64,000 bases of DNA from Leucobacter denitrificans (GTDB lineage Bacteria > Actinomycetota > Actinomycetes > Actinomycetales > Microbacteriaceae), in the NCBI RefSeq assembly GCF_014396385.1, contig NZ_CP060716.1:2108001-2172000 (forward strand), in the 5' to 3' direction. The position numbers and the translations under genes are program-made. The notes beneath the pieces were generated by a model, which made no database searches, was not told the DNA's origin, and saw nothing but the letters and a program-made list of their open reading frames with translations. Shown one piece after another: positions 45,801 to 60,078 of this stretch. Every line of letters starts with the position of its first letter. Positions within the stretch are counted from its first letter, which is position 1.

Positions 45801-47544
45801 TCAGATTGACCTATGCGAAACCAAATGGCTCGCAGCCCAACATGCGTCAGAAATTGAAGATGAACATTTAAGCGATGCTGCTGTAATTGGGCTACGTGAT
45901 GAGCCAACGTCGCAATCTCAAAACCCCGTTTCGATCGACCTCGAAGAGTCTGGCAATGTGGCCCTCCTCGGAACGGGTGGAGTTGGAAAAACCTTTGCTC
46001 TGATTACGCTTGCTGCATCGCTGAGCCTAGACGCCGAGAAATTTCCGGTCGAGATTTACGGCGTTGACGCAGCCGGCGGAGCACTCGGGGTACTCGAGTC
46101 TTTGCCCACCGTCGGCGCGATTGCATCACTCACTGACATCGAACTTGTGTGTCGTGTACTTCAGCACCTACTCGATCTGATCGCCGAACGTGCTCAGCGT
46201 TTTGCAGCGGCTCACGCAACTGGGCTTGCGGAGTTCCGACGAACACCTGGAGGGGAGGTGGAATCTCGAGTCCTTCTCCTGATCGACGGCTTTGGTGCGT
46301 TTCGACAAGCTACCGAAACACTTAGTGGATCAGCCCAACCATTCCAAATGCTGAGCGAGATCATGGCAACTGGACGATCGGTTGGTGTACACGTCGTTCT
46401 CTCCGCTGAGCGACCCGGGTCAGTTCCTGTGACGATGGCATCGAGTATTCAGCAGCAATTTATTCTGCGCCTCGCCAATCCCCACAATTATGCACAAGTA
46501 GGCGTTGACAGCGAATTGTTCGAGAACGCGCCTGCAGGTCGTGCGGTACTCGCGGGGAGCAACGAAGAGATTCACATTGCGCTACTCGGGGAGCGTCCTG
46601 ACCTTGCTGGCCAGGCGGAAGCGCTTCTGGAACTTGCCGCGTCTTTGCGCGACAGCGACGTGAGAGCGGCTGTTGAGGTCTGCAATGCTCCAGAACTTGT
46701 TCCAATTGACTCACTTCCGAGCGATGTTGGAGGCGAGCCTGTCTGTGGCATTAATACACGGACCTTCGAGCCAGTTCCGATGCTATCGAGTGGGCTCGCC
46801 GTCATTTCTGGCCCTGCGGGTTCAGGACAATCCACAGCGGTTTTGAGTTGTGTCGAAGGGTTCGAGCGATGGTCTCTCGCCGAAGGGCAAGCGGTGGAGA
46901 AAGTGTTGCTCACATTTTCGAATGACGGGTTGATCCAGAGAGGTACTTGGGATCGGGTTGCCCGTGGTGAAACTGAGGTCAACGAACTTGCAAGGGAACT
47001 CGTGATTGCGTTGGGAGGAACGCCTCCCGCGGGTGTAAACGGGATGCTTGTCGGGCCCATTGGAGAGCCGAATTGCGAAGGAGATTCCGAACCCGCCCGC
47101 ACTCCTGATCTCGCATCTGATCAAATCTTCCCTCTCCCCGGCAAACGTGGCGTCATCGTCATCGAAGGGTCGGCAGAGTCTGAAGGTACCCAAGCCTTTG
47201 AAACGCTTGTTGCGCTGGCGAAAATTGCCCGCCGAACGAGCGTATTGGTCATATTCGAGTTCGAACAGGGAATGGCTAGTGGCGTGTGGGAATTGCTAAA
47301 CGCACTGAAACAGTCTCGGTGGGGGATTGCGCTGCAGCCTGATGAGAACGAGAGCCAGACTCCGTTCCGTGAATCACTCGGTCGGGTGAAGCGCGCAGAC
47401 TTTCCACCAGGCCGAGGTTTTGCCGTTACTAGAGGTCGGGTAACGCCCATTCACATGGCGTTCCCGAGTGCCGGAGTCGGTGCGTCTCACGCACGGGCTC
47501 AAATACAAATACGAACGACAGAGAATGAGGAGAACCCAGCATGA
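42841..47544 (+). CDS. FHA-domain FtsK/SpoIIIE (EssC/EccC-type) T7SS ATPase
   Basis: 1567 aa. Residues 1-100: ubiquitin-like start ([11 protein letters not shown]). ~112-195: FHA domain ([31 protein letters not shown]). ~245-285: two membrane helices. Three ATPase modules follow: the first has a complete Walker [11 protein letters not shown] at ~707 with [12 protein letters not shown] and [10 protein letters not shown], the second GTGGVGKTF at ~1045, the third a degenerate [10 protein letters not shown] (Gln for Lys) at ~1322. FHA plus two helices plus FtsK repeats is the Firmicute-like EssC architecture. It should be the motor that recognises and exports the WXG100 protein and the effector. 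No EccB, EccD, EccE, mycosin, EsaA, EssA or EssB is seen around it. Confidence 0.9.
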   Translation: MKLRVTLALPQEQHHDITVSCDVTVSVADTARSLIRAGVTGDAQIEEIASRRLAPVTLQGRAHFDSPPMLLDPDSPIGESGLQSGWIIEPVLEFGARSSRSRLVEVAGNVEVLSGKHAGVSYSLIAGVNLIGRDDASRIQLSDSCVSRRHVAIEIGAEIVLHDMGSANGTLVQGEAVAAARIDRPCIVSLGDVDLRVTPGPPAAHSQTRSHKVMHTRVPRVASSFTTSTRELPSPPAAAAPNRIPVLAMLAPMLLGGAMFAITQSPMSLMMVAFSPLMMIGSWLDNTLGRKRKLRKELKRFEESMAIEREQLAALKMQEVTLRDRETPTMAEIGAAIRERGSLLWTRRPEHSAFLQVRFGEGTLPSRTEVTLPPRGETAREQWDLLNSFVAEFGHVEPVPVLEQFDRCGSVGITGEQELVEGMARSLILQLAGLHSPAELAIACFGSPMHVPGWAWLKWLPHTDAVSSPISAWQLTDDSSSSMALLVALEGLLEQRLSQASGGRKVRSHLGEETRNDEAQGEAVTNLPVLPSVIIVILEDELVDQSRLIALAEHGPDVGIHCVWVAPDHKKVPGACRTYLELWQGQGRVNFVRTGTTVPLRYLSLMDSTEAFALARSLAPVEDTSTRVLDETDLPKSVHLRELHQTDLVGGAQPILRAWEASGSLMSNWVPGYEREPVSLLAVVGQGVDGPATVDLRTHGPHALVGGTTGAGKSEFLQTWIMSMAARLSPERLNFLLVDYKGGAAFAECTDLPHTVGLVTDLNSHLVKRALTSLRAELHYREELLANHGAKDLITMERRSDSAAPPVLVIVIDEFAALANEVPEFVDGVIDIAQRGRSLGLHLIMATQRPAGVIKDNLRANTNLRVALRMADEADSSDVIGVTDAAFFSAETPGRGSIKIGPDKISHFQTGYLGGRAAYTNFEAQLEIRSLNFTEGEAWAIPPEDRKAQRKQAVPRDIEQLRDGIIEAANLLHLTAPRRPWLDSLPNQIDLCETKWLAAQHASEIEDEHLSDAAVIGLRDEPTSQSQNPVSIDLEESGNVALLGTGGVGKTFALITLAASLSLDAEKFPVEIYGVDAAGGALGVLESLPTVGAIASLTDIELVCRVLQHLLDLIAERAQRFAAAHATGLAEFRRTPGGEVESRVLLLIDGFGAFRQATETLSGSAQPFQMLSEIMATGRSVGVHVVLSAERPGSVPVTMASSIQQQFILRLANPHNYAQVGVDSELFENAPAGRAVLAGSNEEIHIALLGERPDLAGQAEALLELAASLRDSDVRAAVEVCNAPELVPIDSLPSDVGGEPVCGINTRTFEPVPMLSSGLAVISGPAGSGQSTAVLSCVEGFERWSLAEGQAVEKVLLTFSNDGLIQRGTWDRVARGETEVNELARELVIALGGTPPAGVNGMLVGPIGEPNCEGDSEPARTPDLASDQIFPLPGKRGVIVIEGSAESEGTQAFETLVALAKIARRTSVLVIFEFEQGMASGVWELLNALKQSRWGIALQPDENESQTPFRESLGRVKRADFPPGRGFAVTRGRVTPIHMAFPSAGVGASHARAQIQIRTTENEENPA

Positions 47545-48047
47545 ATGACAAGCAGGAAACACCAGAGAAGCCGACGCCCGCATTTATCGGAGCCTCGTGG
47601 GTGGCACTATTTATCGGAATGGCAACCTATTTCATTGGCCTGTACAACTCAGACCTCCAACTCAATGAGAAGGGCTACTACCTCGCTGTTTTCCTGTTTG
47701 GTCTCTTCGCAGCGATTTCCCTTCAGAAAACGGTGCGTGACAAAACAGACGGGCTTCCAGTGACGAATCTCTATTTCGGTATCGCATGGTTCGCGGTTCT
47801 GAGCTCGCTGTTGCTTCTCGCAGTTGGCTTATGGAATGCGGGTAACTTGTTGCTGAGCGAAAAGGGGTTCTATGGAATTGCATTCGCGATGAGCCTTTTC
47901 GCAGCAGTCGCGGTGCAAAAGAATGTTCGAGACCTTGCACGGTTTCGAGTAGAGGGCGATGCCGAGGAATCAGCTGAGTTGAATGCGAGCTCTTCGTATT
48001 TGACTTCAGGCCACCCCTCGTTGGGAACCCCGCGTCCCATCGATTAA
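47541..48047 (+). CDS. YiaA/YiaB two-helix domain membrane protein
   Basis: 168 aa with four membrane helices in two repeats, each ending in a [21 protein letters not shown] or [24 protein letters not shown] segment: the YiaAB two-helix domain twice (PF05360). The cytosolic tail is short and Ser/Glu-rich. Function of the family is unknown. The ATG overlaps the ATPase stop by four bases, so it is coupled to the secretion motor and could be a membrane partner here (inference). Confidence 0.8.
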   Translation: MNDKQETPEKPTPAFIGASWVALFIGMATYFIGLYNSDLQLNEKGYYLAVFLFGLFAAISLQKTVRDKTDGLPVTNLYFGIAWFAVLSSLLLLAVGLWNAGNLLLSEKGFYGIAFAMSLFAAVAVQKNVRDLARFRVEGDAEESAELNASSSYLTSGHPSLGTPRPID

Positions 48048-48051
48048 CGAT

Positions 48052-48633
48052 TTACGCTGCGCCACTCCACGCGGCGGGGGCGAGGATCCACATGATTTCA
48101 GCGCCCGCCGCGCCCGCAACCCAGGTGTGCGGAGTGCTACCCGGAAACGTGGTGGTGTCACCAGCTGCTAGGTCAATCTCACGGTTCGCGAAACGAAGCG
48201 TAAGGTCGCCACTAATGAGGTGCACAGACTCAACATCGCAATTCACGGTGTACAGTTCAGTACCGCCTGTGCCATGCGGCTCAACTGTTGAACGCAGCAC
48301 TTGAACCAATTCAGCTGAGCGAGGCGTTAGCAGGCGCTCATCTGCACCCGTACCTCCCATGTTGATTCGAGGCGCGGTCTCGAGCGGTATGTGGTGGATC
48401 TCTGGCTCTTCGAACAGCGCGCCGATCGGCAATGAAAGTGCCTGACAAAGTTGCACAAGAGTGGGGACACTCGGCATCGTCTCATCGCGCTCTATGCGAC
48501 TGATGAACCCTTTAGTAAGTTCTGTCGATTTCGCAAGTTGCTCGAGGGTGAGGTTCTGAGCGAGACGAGATGAGCGCAATTTTGCGCCGATGCGAATCTC
48601 TGAGGGGCTCGAGGTGAGATTAAGGGCGCGCAC
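48052..48633 (-). CDS. XRE-family regulator with C-terminal cupin
   Basis: 193 aa from GTG 48633 (GGAG six bases upstream; the longer frame to 48735 covers the divergent promoter). HTH at ~13-65 (LRSSRLAQNLTLEQLAKSTELTKGFISRIERDETMPSVPTL), and a cupin at ~110-185 (HLISGDLTLRFANREIDLAAGDTTTFPGSTPHTW). This class senses a small catabolic substrate with the cupin and usually represses divergent or adjacent genes. It faces the ureohydrolase operon across 85 bases. Confidence 0.88.
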   Translation of the reverse strand: MRALNLTSSPSEIRIGAKLRSSRLAQNLTLEQLAKSTELTKGFISRIERDETMPSVPTLVQLCQALSLPIGALFEEPEIHHIPLETAPRINMGGTGADERLLTPRSAELVQVLRSTVEPHGTGGTELYTVNCDVESVHLISGDLTLRFANREIDLAAGDTTTFPGSTPHTWVAGAAGAEIMWILAPAAWSGAA

Positions 48634-48687
48634 GGTTGCTCCGAAGTAATTGACCGCAATGACAAATGTCGCATATAGTGGCAACAG

Positions 48688-48715
48688 GTTTACTAAGAAT
48701 AACCTAAAGTTTACT
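48688..48715 (+). promoter_or_regulatory. Operator-like direct repeats overlapping the -10 of the ureohydrolase operon
   Basis: GTTTACT at 48688-48694 and again at 48709-48715, exactly 21 bp apart. Between them, TAAAGT (48705-48710) ends eight bases before ATG 48719 and suits a leaderless -10. AGGTT/AACCT flanks form a short palindrome. A bound regulator here would block transcription; the XRE-cupin is the obvious candidate. Confidence 0.45.
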
Positions 48716-48718
48716 GTC

Positions 48719-49693
48719 ATGCAACAACCACGCATTGGAGCACACGTGTCAGCACATTCTCCTCAAGGTCCCGTCGATGCGAGTCTCACCCCGAGATACG
48801 CCGGAATCGCGACGTTCGCGAAACTTCCACGCATCGAAGACGTGCCGTCTGCCGATATCGCAATTGTCGGAGTGCCGTTCGATACAGGGGTGAGTTTCCG
48901 CCCCGGTGCACGGTTCGGCCCAACCCACGTTCGAGAGGCCTCGCGGCTTCTTCGCCCGTACAACCCGGCCCAAGACGCTTCGCCGTTTGAACTCAAGCAG
49001 GTCGTAGATGCCGGCGACATTTCGGCAAATCCGTTCAGCCTCGAAGAGGCTGTCAATGGCATCGAAGCAGCTGCGACCGAACTCGGCGAGCAGGTCGACA
49101 AGATCGTCACCATCGGTGGCGACCACACAATCGCACTCCCGTTGCTCCGCGCGATTAACAAGAAGCACGGTCCCGTTGCGGTGCTCCACTTTGACGCTCA
49201 CCTCGATACCTGGGACACGTACTTCGGCGCGCCCACCACGCACGGAACCCCGTTCCGTCGCGCATCTGAAGAGGGCCTTATCGACATGACAGCGTCGATG
49301 CACGGCGGAATCCGCGGCCCTTTGTATGGAAAGCAGGACCTCGCAGATGACGAGATGCTTGGCTTTCAGATCGTGACGACTGAGTTTGTCGAGGAAAACG
49401 GCGTGCCTGCCACGCTGGAGCGGATCCGCAATCGAGTGGGGGGCAAACCGCTCTATATCTCGATCGACATCGATGTGCTCGACCCATCGCACGCACCGGG
49501 CACAGGAACGCCAGAGGCGGGCGGTCTTACAAGCCGCGAACTCCTGCGAATGATTCGGGGCCTTGCAGACCTCAACATCGTGGGCGCGGATGTCGTGGAA
49601 GTCGCCCCGGCATACGACCATGCCCAGATCACTGCTGTTGCGGCGAGCCACGTCGTGTACGAGCTTGTCACCGCGATGGCGGTGCGCGGATAA
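48719..49693 (+). CDS. Ureohydrolase (agmatinase / guanidino-acid hydrolase family)
   Basis: 324 aa Mn-dependent arginase-fold enzyme. Metal ligands: [19 protein letters not shown] and [19 protein letters not shown]. It removes urea from a guanidino compound; the loop [16 protein letters not shown] is like agmatinase and guanidinobutyrase rather than arginase, so agmatine, guanidinobutyrate or guanidine are possible substrates. Start at ATG 48719 fits the -10 box; the longer frame from 48650 crosses the operator. First gene of an operon with a SnoaL-like protein, a permease and a cyclase. Confidence 0.85.
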   Translation: MQQPRIGAHVSAHSPQGPVDASLTPRYAGIATFAKLPRIEDVPSADIAIVGVPFDTGVSFRPGARFGPTHVREASRLLRPYNPAQDASPFELKQVVDAGDISANPFSLEEAVNGIEAAATELGEQVDKIVTIGGDHTIALPLLRAINKKHGPVAVLHFDAHLDTWDTYFGAPTTHGTPFRRASEEGLIDMTASMHGGIRGPLYGKQDLADDEMLGFQIVTTEFVEENGVPATLERIRNRVGGKPLYISIDIDVLDPSHAPGTGTPEAGGLTSRELLRMIRGLADLNIVGADVVEVAPAYDHAQITAVAASHVVYELVTAMAVRG

Positions 49694-49744
49694 CGGCGCG
49701 CAAACAACAACCACCAAACACAGAAAGAATCCAAGGACGTATTC

Positions 49745-50176
49745 ATGAATACACCGACCGAAGTACAAGTGCTGGAGGCGGCAGACGCAATTGTCGCCGC
49801 CTTCGCAGCGACCGACACCGAAGCCTACTTTTCTGGCTTCTCAGAAGACGCAACTTTCATCTTCCATCCAGAAGAGTCGCGACTGAACTCTCGCAATGAG
49901 TACGAAACCCTCTGGGCGAGCTGGGTTGAATCCGGGTGGAAAGTCACCTCCTGCAGTTCGACCGACCGGCTAGTTCAGGTGTTCCCGGGCGGTGCGGTTT
50001 TCAGCCACACCGTCGCGACGAGCATCGACTCGAGCGACGGGCCAGATTCCTATGTCGAGCGCGAGAGCATTATCTTCCGATCCACCACTGACGGGGCGCT
50101 CATCGCGATCCATGAACACCTTTCGACCGTTCCCGAGGCCGCGGCTTCGCTCACGACAGAGGAGGCCTCAGCATGA
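49745..50176 (+). CDS. SnoaL/NTF2-like protein (DUF4440 type)
   Basis: 143 aa, cone-shaped NTF2-like fold: VLEAADAIVAAFAATDTEAYFSGFSEDATFIFHPEESRL at the start, with SRNEYETLWASW and a final ESIIFRSTTDGALIAIHEHLS. Members are small hydrolases, isomerases or binding proteins; the activity here is unknown. It lies between the ureohydrolase and the permease and overlaps the permease start by four bases, so it belongs to the same pathway. Weak GGA site nine bases upstream. Confidence 0.7.
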   Translation: MNTPTEVQVLEAADAIVAAFAATDTEAYFSGFSEDATFIFHPEESRLNSRNEYETLWASWVESGWKVTSCSSTDRLVQVFPGGAVFSHTVATSIDSSDGPDSYVERESIIFRSTTDGALIAIHEHLSTVPEAAASLTTEEASA

Positions 50177-51597
50177 GCAGCCCTGAAACTATGGCCGTAA
50201 ACCTCGACGGACACGATGACTCTGCAGGCCCGGTGAGAGGCACGCAGGGTATTCTCCGGATCGGCATGATCTGGCTTGCCGCGAACCTTGTCGTGACGAC
50301 GCTGCTGACCGGCACACTGTTTACACCTGCCGTTTCGTTCGGCACCGCGAGCGCGATGATTGTTGTCGGAACGCTCCTCGGCGTCATCGTGCTCGTGCTC
50401 GTCGGTAACATCGGTACCCGCACGGGCCTGCCGACCATGGCGCTCACCCGCGGATCGTTCGGAATCCGTGGCAGTATGCTGCCAGCTGCAGCCAACCTCA
50501 TCATCCTCATGGGATGGAGCTGGGTGCAGGCGATGCTCGCCGGCGTCACGATCAACTACCTCATCGCAGAGGCAACGGGTTTTTCGAACCCAATCCTCTT
50601 CTCCGCGATCTGCCAGGCGATCGTCGTCGTGCTCGCGATCTTTGGGCACACGGGTATCTCGCGGGTCGAGCCGTGGCTCGCACTCGCGATCCTCGTCGTG
50701 ATGGCATTTGTGTTCATCGCTGCGTTTTCGGCGTTTAGCCCGTCAGAGTTCGCGGCCATCCCAGTGGATCCAGAGCTCGGTGGCACCCCGTTCATCACGC
50801 TCGACATGGTGATTGCGACCGCGATCTCCTGGACAGTGCTTTCAGCCGATATGAACCGCCACGCGAAGAACAGCGTAGCTGGCGTTGTGGGCTCGGGCAT
50901 CGGGTACACCCTGTCGACGTCGATCGCGATGTTCCTCGGACTCATTGCGTACTGTGTTGTGCTCATGCGTGGACACGAGGCAATCGCGTTCGACCCATCG
51001 GTCATCGTGTCTGAGTTTGGTTGGCCGCTCGGTATCGCGATCTTCCTCTCGGTGATGGCAACCAACACGATGGTGGTATTTGGCATGGTTACCTCCACTG
51101 TGAACGCGCAGTCGAAGTGGCACCTGAAGTTCCTTCCGACCGCACTCGTGCTCGGCGTGATTTCGATCATCGGCTCGACGTTCCTCGGGCTCCTTAACCA
51201 GTTCACCGACTTCCTATTCATCATCAGTGCGTTCTTCGTGCCGGTGTTCGCAATCATGATCGCTGACTATTACCTGCTCAAGCGCCGTGGGTACTCTCGC
51301 CAGATTCTTCACGAGCGCCCCGAGAGCCGGTACTGGTACCGTGGCGGCGTGAACTGGGTTGCCATCGTTGTGTGGATCGTGGGAGCCGTGCTGTCATACG
51401 TACTCGCGTACGTGTGGATCAGTCCGATCGGTGCGAATATTCCTGCCTTTGCGGTGAGCTTCTTCCTTTACCTCGGTCTCATGGTTGGGATTGGACGTAA
51501 TGGCGCACTCGGCCTTCGCGATTCACGAGACGCCGAGCCAACTGGTCACCTGCTTGATGGCGCAGACCAGACCTCTGCGCTTCGCGTCGGGGGATAG
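50173..51597 (+). CDS. NCS1 family (purine-cytosine type) permease
   Basis: 474 aa, twelve hydrophobic segments. NCS1 features: GRxxL-like LVGNIGTRTGLPTMALTRGSFGIRGSMLPA in helix 1-2, the GWSWVQAMLAG loop, and VLSADMNRHAKN in the middle (the conserved DYxR/N-like position). NCS1 carriers bring in nucleobases, hydantoins or allantoin with Na+ or H+. In this operon it would import the substrate of the ureohydrolase or cyclase. Overlaps the SnoaL gene by four bases. Confidence 0.85.
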   Translation: MSSPETMAVNLDGHDDSAGPVRGTQGILRIGMIWLAANLVVTTLLTGTLFTPAVSFGTASAMIVVGTLLGVIVLVLVGNIGTRTGLPTMALTRGSFGIRGSMLPAAANLIILMGWSWVQAMLAGVTINYLIAEATGFSNPILFSAICQAIVVVLAIFGHTGISRVEPWLALAILVVMAFVFIAAFSAFSPSEFAAIPVDPELGGTPFITLDMVIATAISWTVLSADMNRHAKNSVAGVVGSGIGYTLSTSIAMFLGLIAYCVVLMRGHEAIAFDPSVIVSEFGWPLGIAIFLSVMATNTMVVFGMVTSTVNAQSKWHLKFLPTALVLGVISIIGSTFLGLLNQFTDFLFIISAFFVPVFAIMIADYYLLKRRGYSRQILHERPESRYWYRGGVNWVAIVVWIVGAVLSYVLAYVWISPIGANIPAFAVSFFLYLGLMVGIGRNGALGLRDSRDAEPTGHLLDGADQTSALRVGG

Positions 51598-51603
51598 CGC
51601 GCC

Positions 51604-52236
51604 ATGAGGTTCGTCGACCTGAGCCACCCCATTGCCACTGGCATGCCGGTGTACCCCGGTGACCCAGAGGTCGCGATCGAGCATGCGCTGACGATCGATA
51701 CCGACGGGGTAGCAGTGGATCAGCTCTCCCTAGGGTCTCACTCGGGTACGCACCTTGATGCGCCATCTCACTCGATCGTGGGTGGCCGAACGGTCGATGA
51801 ACTTTCGCTTGAGCAGCTTTGGGGTCGTGCTCGCGTGCTGAGAGCGAGTGTGGATCCGGGATCTGAGATCGGCGTTGCCGACCTCGAGATCCCGGATCGC
51901 CTCCCGGGAATCGTTGTCGTCTCAACAGGTTGGGATGCGTACTTTGGTACGAGTGCCGCGATTGAGCACCCGAATATTTCGCTCGACCTTGCGAAATTGC
52001 TCTGGAGTCGAGGCGCCAGAGTGCTCGGAGTCGATACCTTGAGCCCAGACGCGACTGGTAGTGAAGTTCTGGACATGCCCGTGCATGAGTTCTGGCTTGG
52101 GAATGATGGAGTCATCGTCGAGAACTTGAGGGGCCTGGGTGCTATCCCAGACGAGGTGGAGGTCTCGATGCTGCCACTTCGACTTGCCGGGGTCGACGGA
52201 TCACCGGTCAGAGTCGTCGCACGATTCAACGCGTAA
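51604..52236 (+). CDS. Metal-dependent cyclase-family hydrolase (kynurenine formamidase-like fold)
   Basis: 210 aa, PF04199 family. Opening MRFVDLSHPIATGMPVYPGDP, then the metal motif HSGTHLDAPSH (HxGTHxDxPxH), and a late GVDTLSPDATGSE segment. Members hydrolyse cyclic or N-formyl amides (isatin hydrolase, kynurenine formamidase) with a metal. The substrate here is unknown. Seven bases after the permease; last gene of the operon, followed by a clear terminator. Confidence 0.88.
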   Translation: MRFVDLSHPIATGMPVYPGDPEVAIEHALTIDTDGVAVDQLSLGSHSGTHLDAPSHSIVGGRTVDELSLEQLWGRARVLRASVDPGSEIGVADLEIPDRLPGIVVVSTGWDAYFGTSAAIEHPNISLDLAKLLWSRGARVLGVDTLSPDATGSEVLDMPVHEFWLGNDGVIVENLRGLGAIPDEVEVSMLPLRLAGVDGSPVRVVARFNA

Positions 52237-52243
52237 CTCGAAC

Positions 52244-52277
52244 AAATGGGGAATCACTGAGGTGGTTCCCCATTTTT
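52244..52277 (+). terminator. Rho-independent terminator of the ureohydrolase operon
   Basis: AAATGGGGAATCAC, short loop, GTGGTTCCCCATTTTT: a 10-bp stem with one mismatch and a T-run, eight bases after the stop codon. Confidence 0.85.
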
Positions 52278-52878
52278 CGTTCTCGGGCGCGACACACCCG
52301 GAAAACAGATGAATTCGTGACAAACATTGGGAACTCGAGATTGCAGCGCATCTCGATTTGTGGGGTGCCCGGATCGCAGGTAATGTTATCTCTCGTTGGC
52401 CAGGACGGAAAGCGAAAAGCGAAACGGACAGGCCGCGAAAATCTTCTAAATTACATCTCCACTATGGCTTGAAATAGCTCGTGAAGCAGAGGTAAACTAG
52501 AGATTCGCTTCTCACCATGATGGTGGTCACCTTCGGGTGGCAAATCTCCAGCCGAGATATTCGGCCAGATCCGCATGTCGCAATAGTGACAAGCTGGATT
52601 TGCGCGGGAAACATAATGGTGGTAAGTTAGAAAAGTTGCTTTTCGGAGGGCCCGGTTGGGTCGGTACGGGGGGTGTCTGGTTCTTGAGAACTCAATAGTG
52701 TGCACTTAAATTGTCAAATGCCAATTTTTTATCCCGTCGCATAACCCGTTTGGGTTGTGTTGATGGCGATTCCTTTTGGACAAAATTATATGAACGTCAG
52801 TATTGATGTTTGTTGTTTGTCAGGTTGAACTCGCATTCACGATCATGCTTATTCCGCTGGTTGTGGTGCATGTAATTT
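52278..52878 (+). promoter_or_regulatory. rrn promoter and leader region
   Basis: No protein gene. Two promoter candidates: TTGAAA (52469-52474), 18 bases, TAAACT (52493-52498); and TTGCGC (52600-52605), 17 bases, TAAGTT (52623-52628). Downstream, TTGAGAACTCAATAGTGTGC (52683-52702) is the conserved actinobacterial rRNA-leader element, followed by AT-rich processing sequence up to the 16S 5' end. The first ~150 bases hold nothing I can name. Confidence 0.55.
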
Positions 52879-57963
<5,085 letters not shown>

Positions 57964-58103
57964 ATCCCAAATAGTGTTTTGGGGCATGAGTTTGTAAGTG
58001 TAACGATGTTCGCGTCTACTTTGTGGTTCTTGACGTACGGCCACACCCCCTGGGTTTGAGTGACTTAGGCCTGTGGTTGGTGGGGTGTGTATATGTCAAT
58101 AGA

Positions 58104-58222
58104 GTTTCGGTGGTTATAGCGTCAGGGAAACGCCCGGTCACATTCCGAACCCGGAAGCTAAGGCTGACTGCGCCGATGGTACTGCGAGGGGGACCTCGTG
58201 GGAGAGTAGGACACCGCCGAAC
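58104..58222 (+). rRNA. rrf: 5S ribosomal RNA
   Basis: 119 nt, GTTTCGGTGGTTATAGCGTC to ACACCGCCGAAC; both ends pair and CCCGGTCACATTCCGAACCC is the conserved loop. 140 bases after the 23S end, no tRNA between. Confidence 0.95.
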
Positions 58223-58231
58223 AACCTTTAC

Positions 58232-58294
58232 AAAGAAGGGGTTGTTTAGATGAGTTGACCATGATGGTCTTCACATCTAAACAACCCCTTCTTT
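58232..58294 (+). terminator. rrn operon terminator, 21-bp perfect stem
   Basis: 58232-58252 is exactly complementary to 58274-58294. The 21-base loop contains a second small palindrome (GACCAT/ATGGTC). The stem ends in a T-rich tract on the right arm. Nine bases after 5S. Confidence 0.9.
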
Positions 58295-58358
58295 CATTTG
58301 TAGACTTTTCAGTAGTACCGTCTCGCAAGAGACACACAATCACACAGGGAGCACCGCA

Positions 58359-60074
58359 ATGAACGACCGCCACGATCGACCCGATAACACCGGGCGACCC
58401 CGGCGCTCCCACAACAACGGCTCGCGTCCGGAACGATCAGGTGAGCGTCGCCCATATCAGGGCGATCGTAATCGTGACGATCGTGGTGGTTACCAGGGCG
58501 GCCGAAGTCGCGACGATCGCGGTGGTTACCAGGGCGGCCGAAGTCGCGACGAACGCGGTGGCTACCAGGGCGGCCGAAGTCGCGACGAACGCGGTGGCTA
58601 CCAGGGCGGCCGTAGCCAGTCAGGTGAGCGTCGCCCGTATCAGGGCGATCGTAATCGTGACGATCGTGGTGGTGAGCGCAAGCAATTCCGCAATGATCGC
58701 GACGATCGCGGTGGCTACCGAGGTGATCGAACCCGCGACGGTGAACGCAAGCCCTATCGGGGCAACCGTGACGACCGGGGAAGTTATCGCGGAGATCGTG
58801 ATCGCAATGACGATCGCAAGCCGTACCGTGGCGACAGGAACGAAGGTCGTACCGGGTACCAGGGCGACCGCAATCGCGACGGCGAACGGAAGCCCTACCG
58901 CAACGATCGTGATGGCGAACGTCGCTCGTACCAGGGGGATCGCGCTCAATCAGGTGAGCGTCGCCCATACCGTGGTGACAGGAACGAATCTGGGGATCGC
59001 AGATCATTCAACAGCGACCGTGGCGAGCGTCGCTATGACCGCAACGACCGTGGTGAGCGCAGCAACGACCGCAATGAACGTCGCAACGACCGCAACGAAC
59101 GTGGCGAGCGCCGTTATGACCGTAGCGATCGTACTGATCGCGGTGGGTATCGCAATGAACAAGACTCACGGGGCCGCGGTGGTACGCGAGGCGGCGGCCG
59201 AAGCGACCGCGGCGGTCAGGCTCGCGAGTACACCGAAGAGGAACGTCTGCGCCATTCATTGCGACCGGTTCGCAGCGAGCACGAAGATCCGATCGTTGCC
59301 GACCACATTCAGGCGAGCGACCTGCACCCGTCAGCCCGTAACGAACTAAAGACGCTCGATGCTGAGGTGCAGGAACGTGTAGCCCGCCATCTTGCGATGG
59401 TGGCGCTCCTTATGGATGAGGATCCAGAGCTTGCGCATCAGCATGCGATCTCTGCGAGCCGACGTGCCGGTCGCATTCCTGTGACACGTGAGACACTTGC
59501 TCTCACTGCATACCGTACCGGCGATTTTGCCCTCGCCATCCGCGAGCTGCGCACCTATAGGCGACTCAGCGGGCGCGACACAAACATCGCAATAATGGTC
59601 GATTCTGAGCGTGGGCTCGGGCGGCCAGAGAGAGCGATTGAGACCGGACTCGAGGTAGACCGCTCAAAGCTCGATACGAGAGACCGTGTGCACCTCGCAA
59701 TTGCGATGTCGGGGGCACGCCTCGACCTCGGGCAAACGCAGCAGGCACTCTTTGAACTCGAGATTCCAGAGCTCAACCCCAACAAGGCGTTTGAGTGGAG
59801 CCCCGAACTGTTCGGCGCCTACGGGGCTGTGCTCGAAGACCTTGGGCGCAACGATGAGGCCGCGAAGTGGTTCGAGCGCGCAGACCGTGCAGCAGCTGCT
59901 CTCGAAGACCACTTCGGAGGGCTTGATGAGCTTGAGGTGATCGAGATTCGTGAGCACGATTATCTAGCAGAGGACGAGCTGGCAGAAGGCGCCCAAGCTG
60001 AGGCTGAACAAGCCGAGGAGGACCAAGCTAAAGATGGCGCGCAAGCAGAAGACAAAGAGGACAAAGAGGAATAG
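58359..60074 (+). CDS. Arg-Gly-Asp-rich repeat protein with TPR-like C-terminal domain
   Basis: 571 aa. Residues 1-~285 are low-complexity RD/RGG-type sequence (units such as GGYQGGRSRDER and SGERRPYQGDRNRD), very basic, as in RNA-binding disordered regions. Residues ~290-530 are helical TPR-like repeats (LHPSARNELKTLDAEVQERVARHLAMVALL, AYRTGDFALAIRELRTYRRLSG, VLEDLGRNDEAAKWFERA). The last 40 residues are acidic (many E/D/A). Function unknown; binding to rRNA or ribosome particles is a guess from the RGG type and the position next to rrn. Ribosome site AGGGAGC upstream. Homologues are common in Microbacteriaceae next to HAD-IIA and tlyA genes (general recollection). Confidence 0.75.
   Translation: MNDRHDRPDNTGRPRRSHNNGSRPERSGERRPYQGDRNRDDRGGYQGGRSRDDRGGYQGGRSRDERGGYQGGRSRDERGGYQGGRSQSGERRPYQGDRNRDDRGGERKQFRNDRDDRGGYRGDRTRDGERKPYRGNRDDRGSYRGDRDRNDDRKPYRGDRNEGRTGYQGDRNRDGERKPYRNDRDGERRSYQGDRAQSGERRPYRGDRNESGDRRSFNSDRGERRYDRNDRGERSNDRNERRNDRNERGERRYDRSDRTDRGGYRNEQDSRGRGGTRGGGRSDRGGQAREYTEEERLRHSLRPVRSEHEDPIVADHIQASDLHPSARNELKTLDAEVQERVARHLAMVALLMDEDPELAHQHAISASRRAGRIPVTRETLALTAYRTGDFALAIRELRTYRRLSGRDTNIAIMVDSERGLGRPERAIETGLEVDRSKLDTRDRVHLAIAMSGARLDLGQTQQALFELEIPELNPNKAFEWSPELFGAYGAVLEDLGRNDEAAKWFERADRAAAALEDHFGGLDELEVIEIREHDYLAEDELAEGAQAEAEQAEEDQAKDGAQAEDKEDKEE
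58485..58619 (+). repeat. 36-bp in-frame tandem repeats inside the RGG-repeat gene
   Basis: Three full copies (58485-58520, 58521-58556, 58557-58592) and a partial fourth, each coding for GGYQGGRSRD(D/E)R. A second, larger repeat pair (TCAGGTGAGCGTCGCCC... at 58437 and 58620) surrounds them. Copy number is likely to vary between strains by slippage. Confidence 0.85.
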
Positions 60075-60078
60075 TTGA

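Noticed and set aside
58485..58619. Short regular repeats considered as a CRISPR array
   Set aside because: Units are contiguous, without unique spacers, in frame and coding for GGYQGGRSRD units.
58309..59349. Long open frames on the minus strand (58309-59007) and in another plus frame (58441-59349)
   Set aside because: They are shadows of the repetitive Arg-rich gene: its 36-bp periodic sequence keeps other frames open. Their translations are His/Arg/Asp- or Val/Ala/Thr-rich with no family signal.
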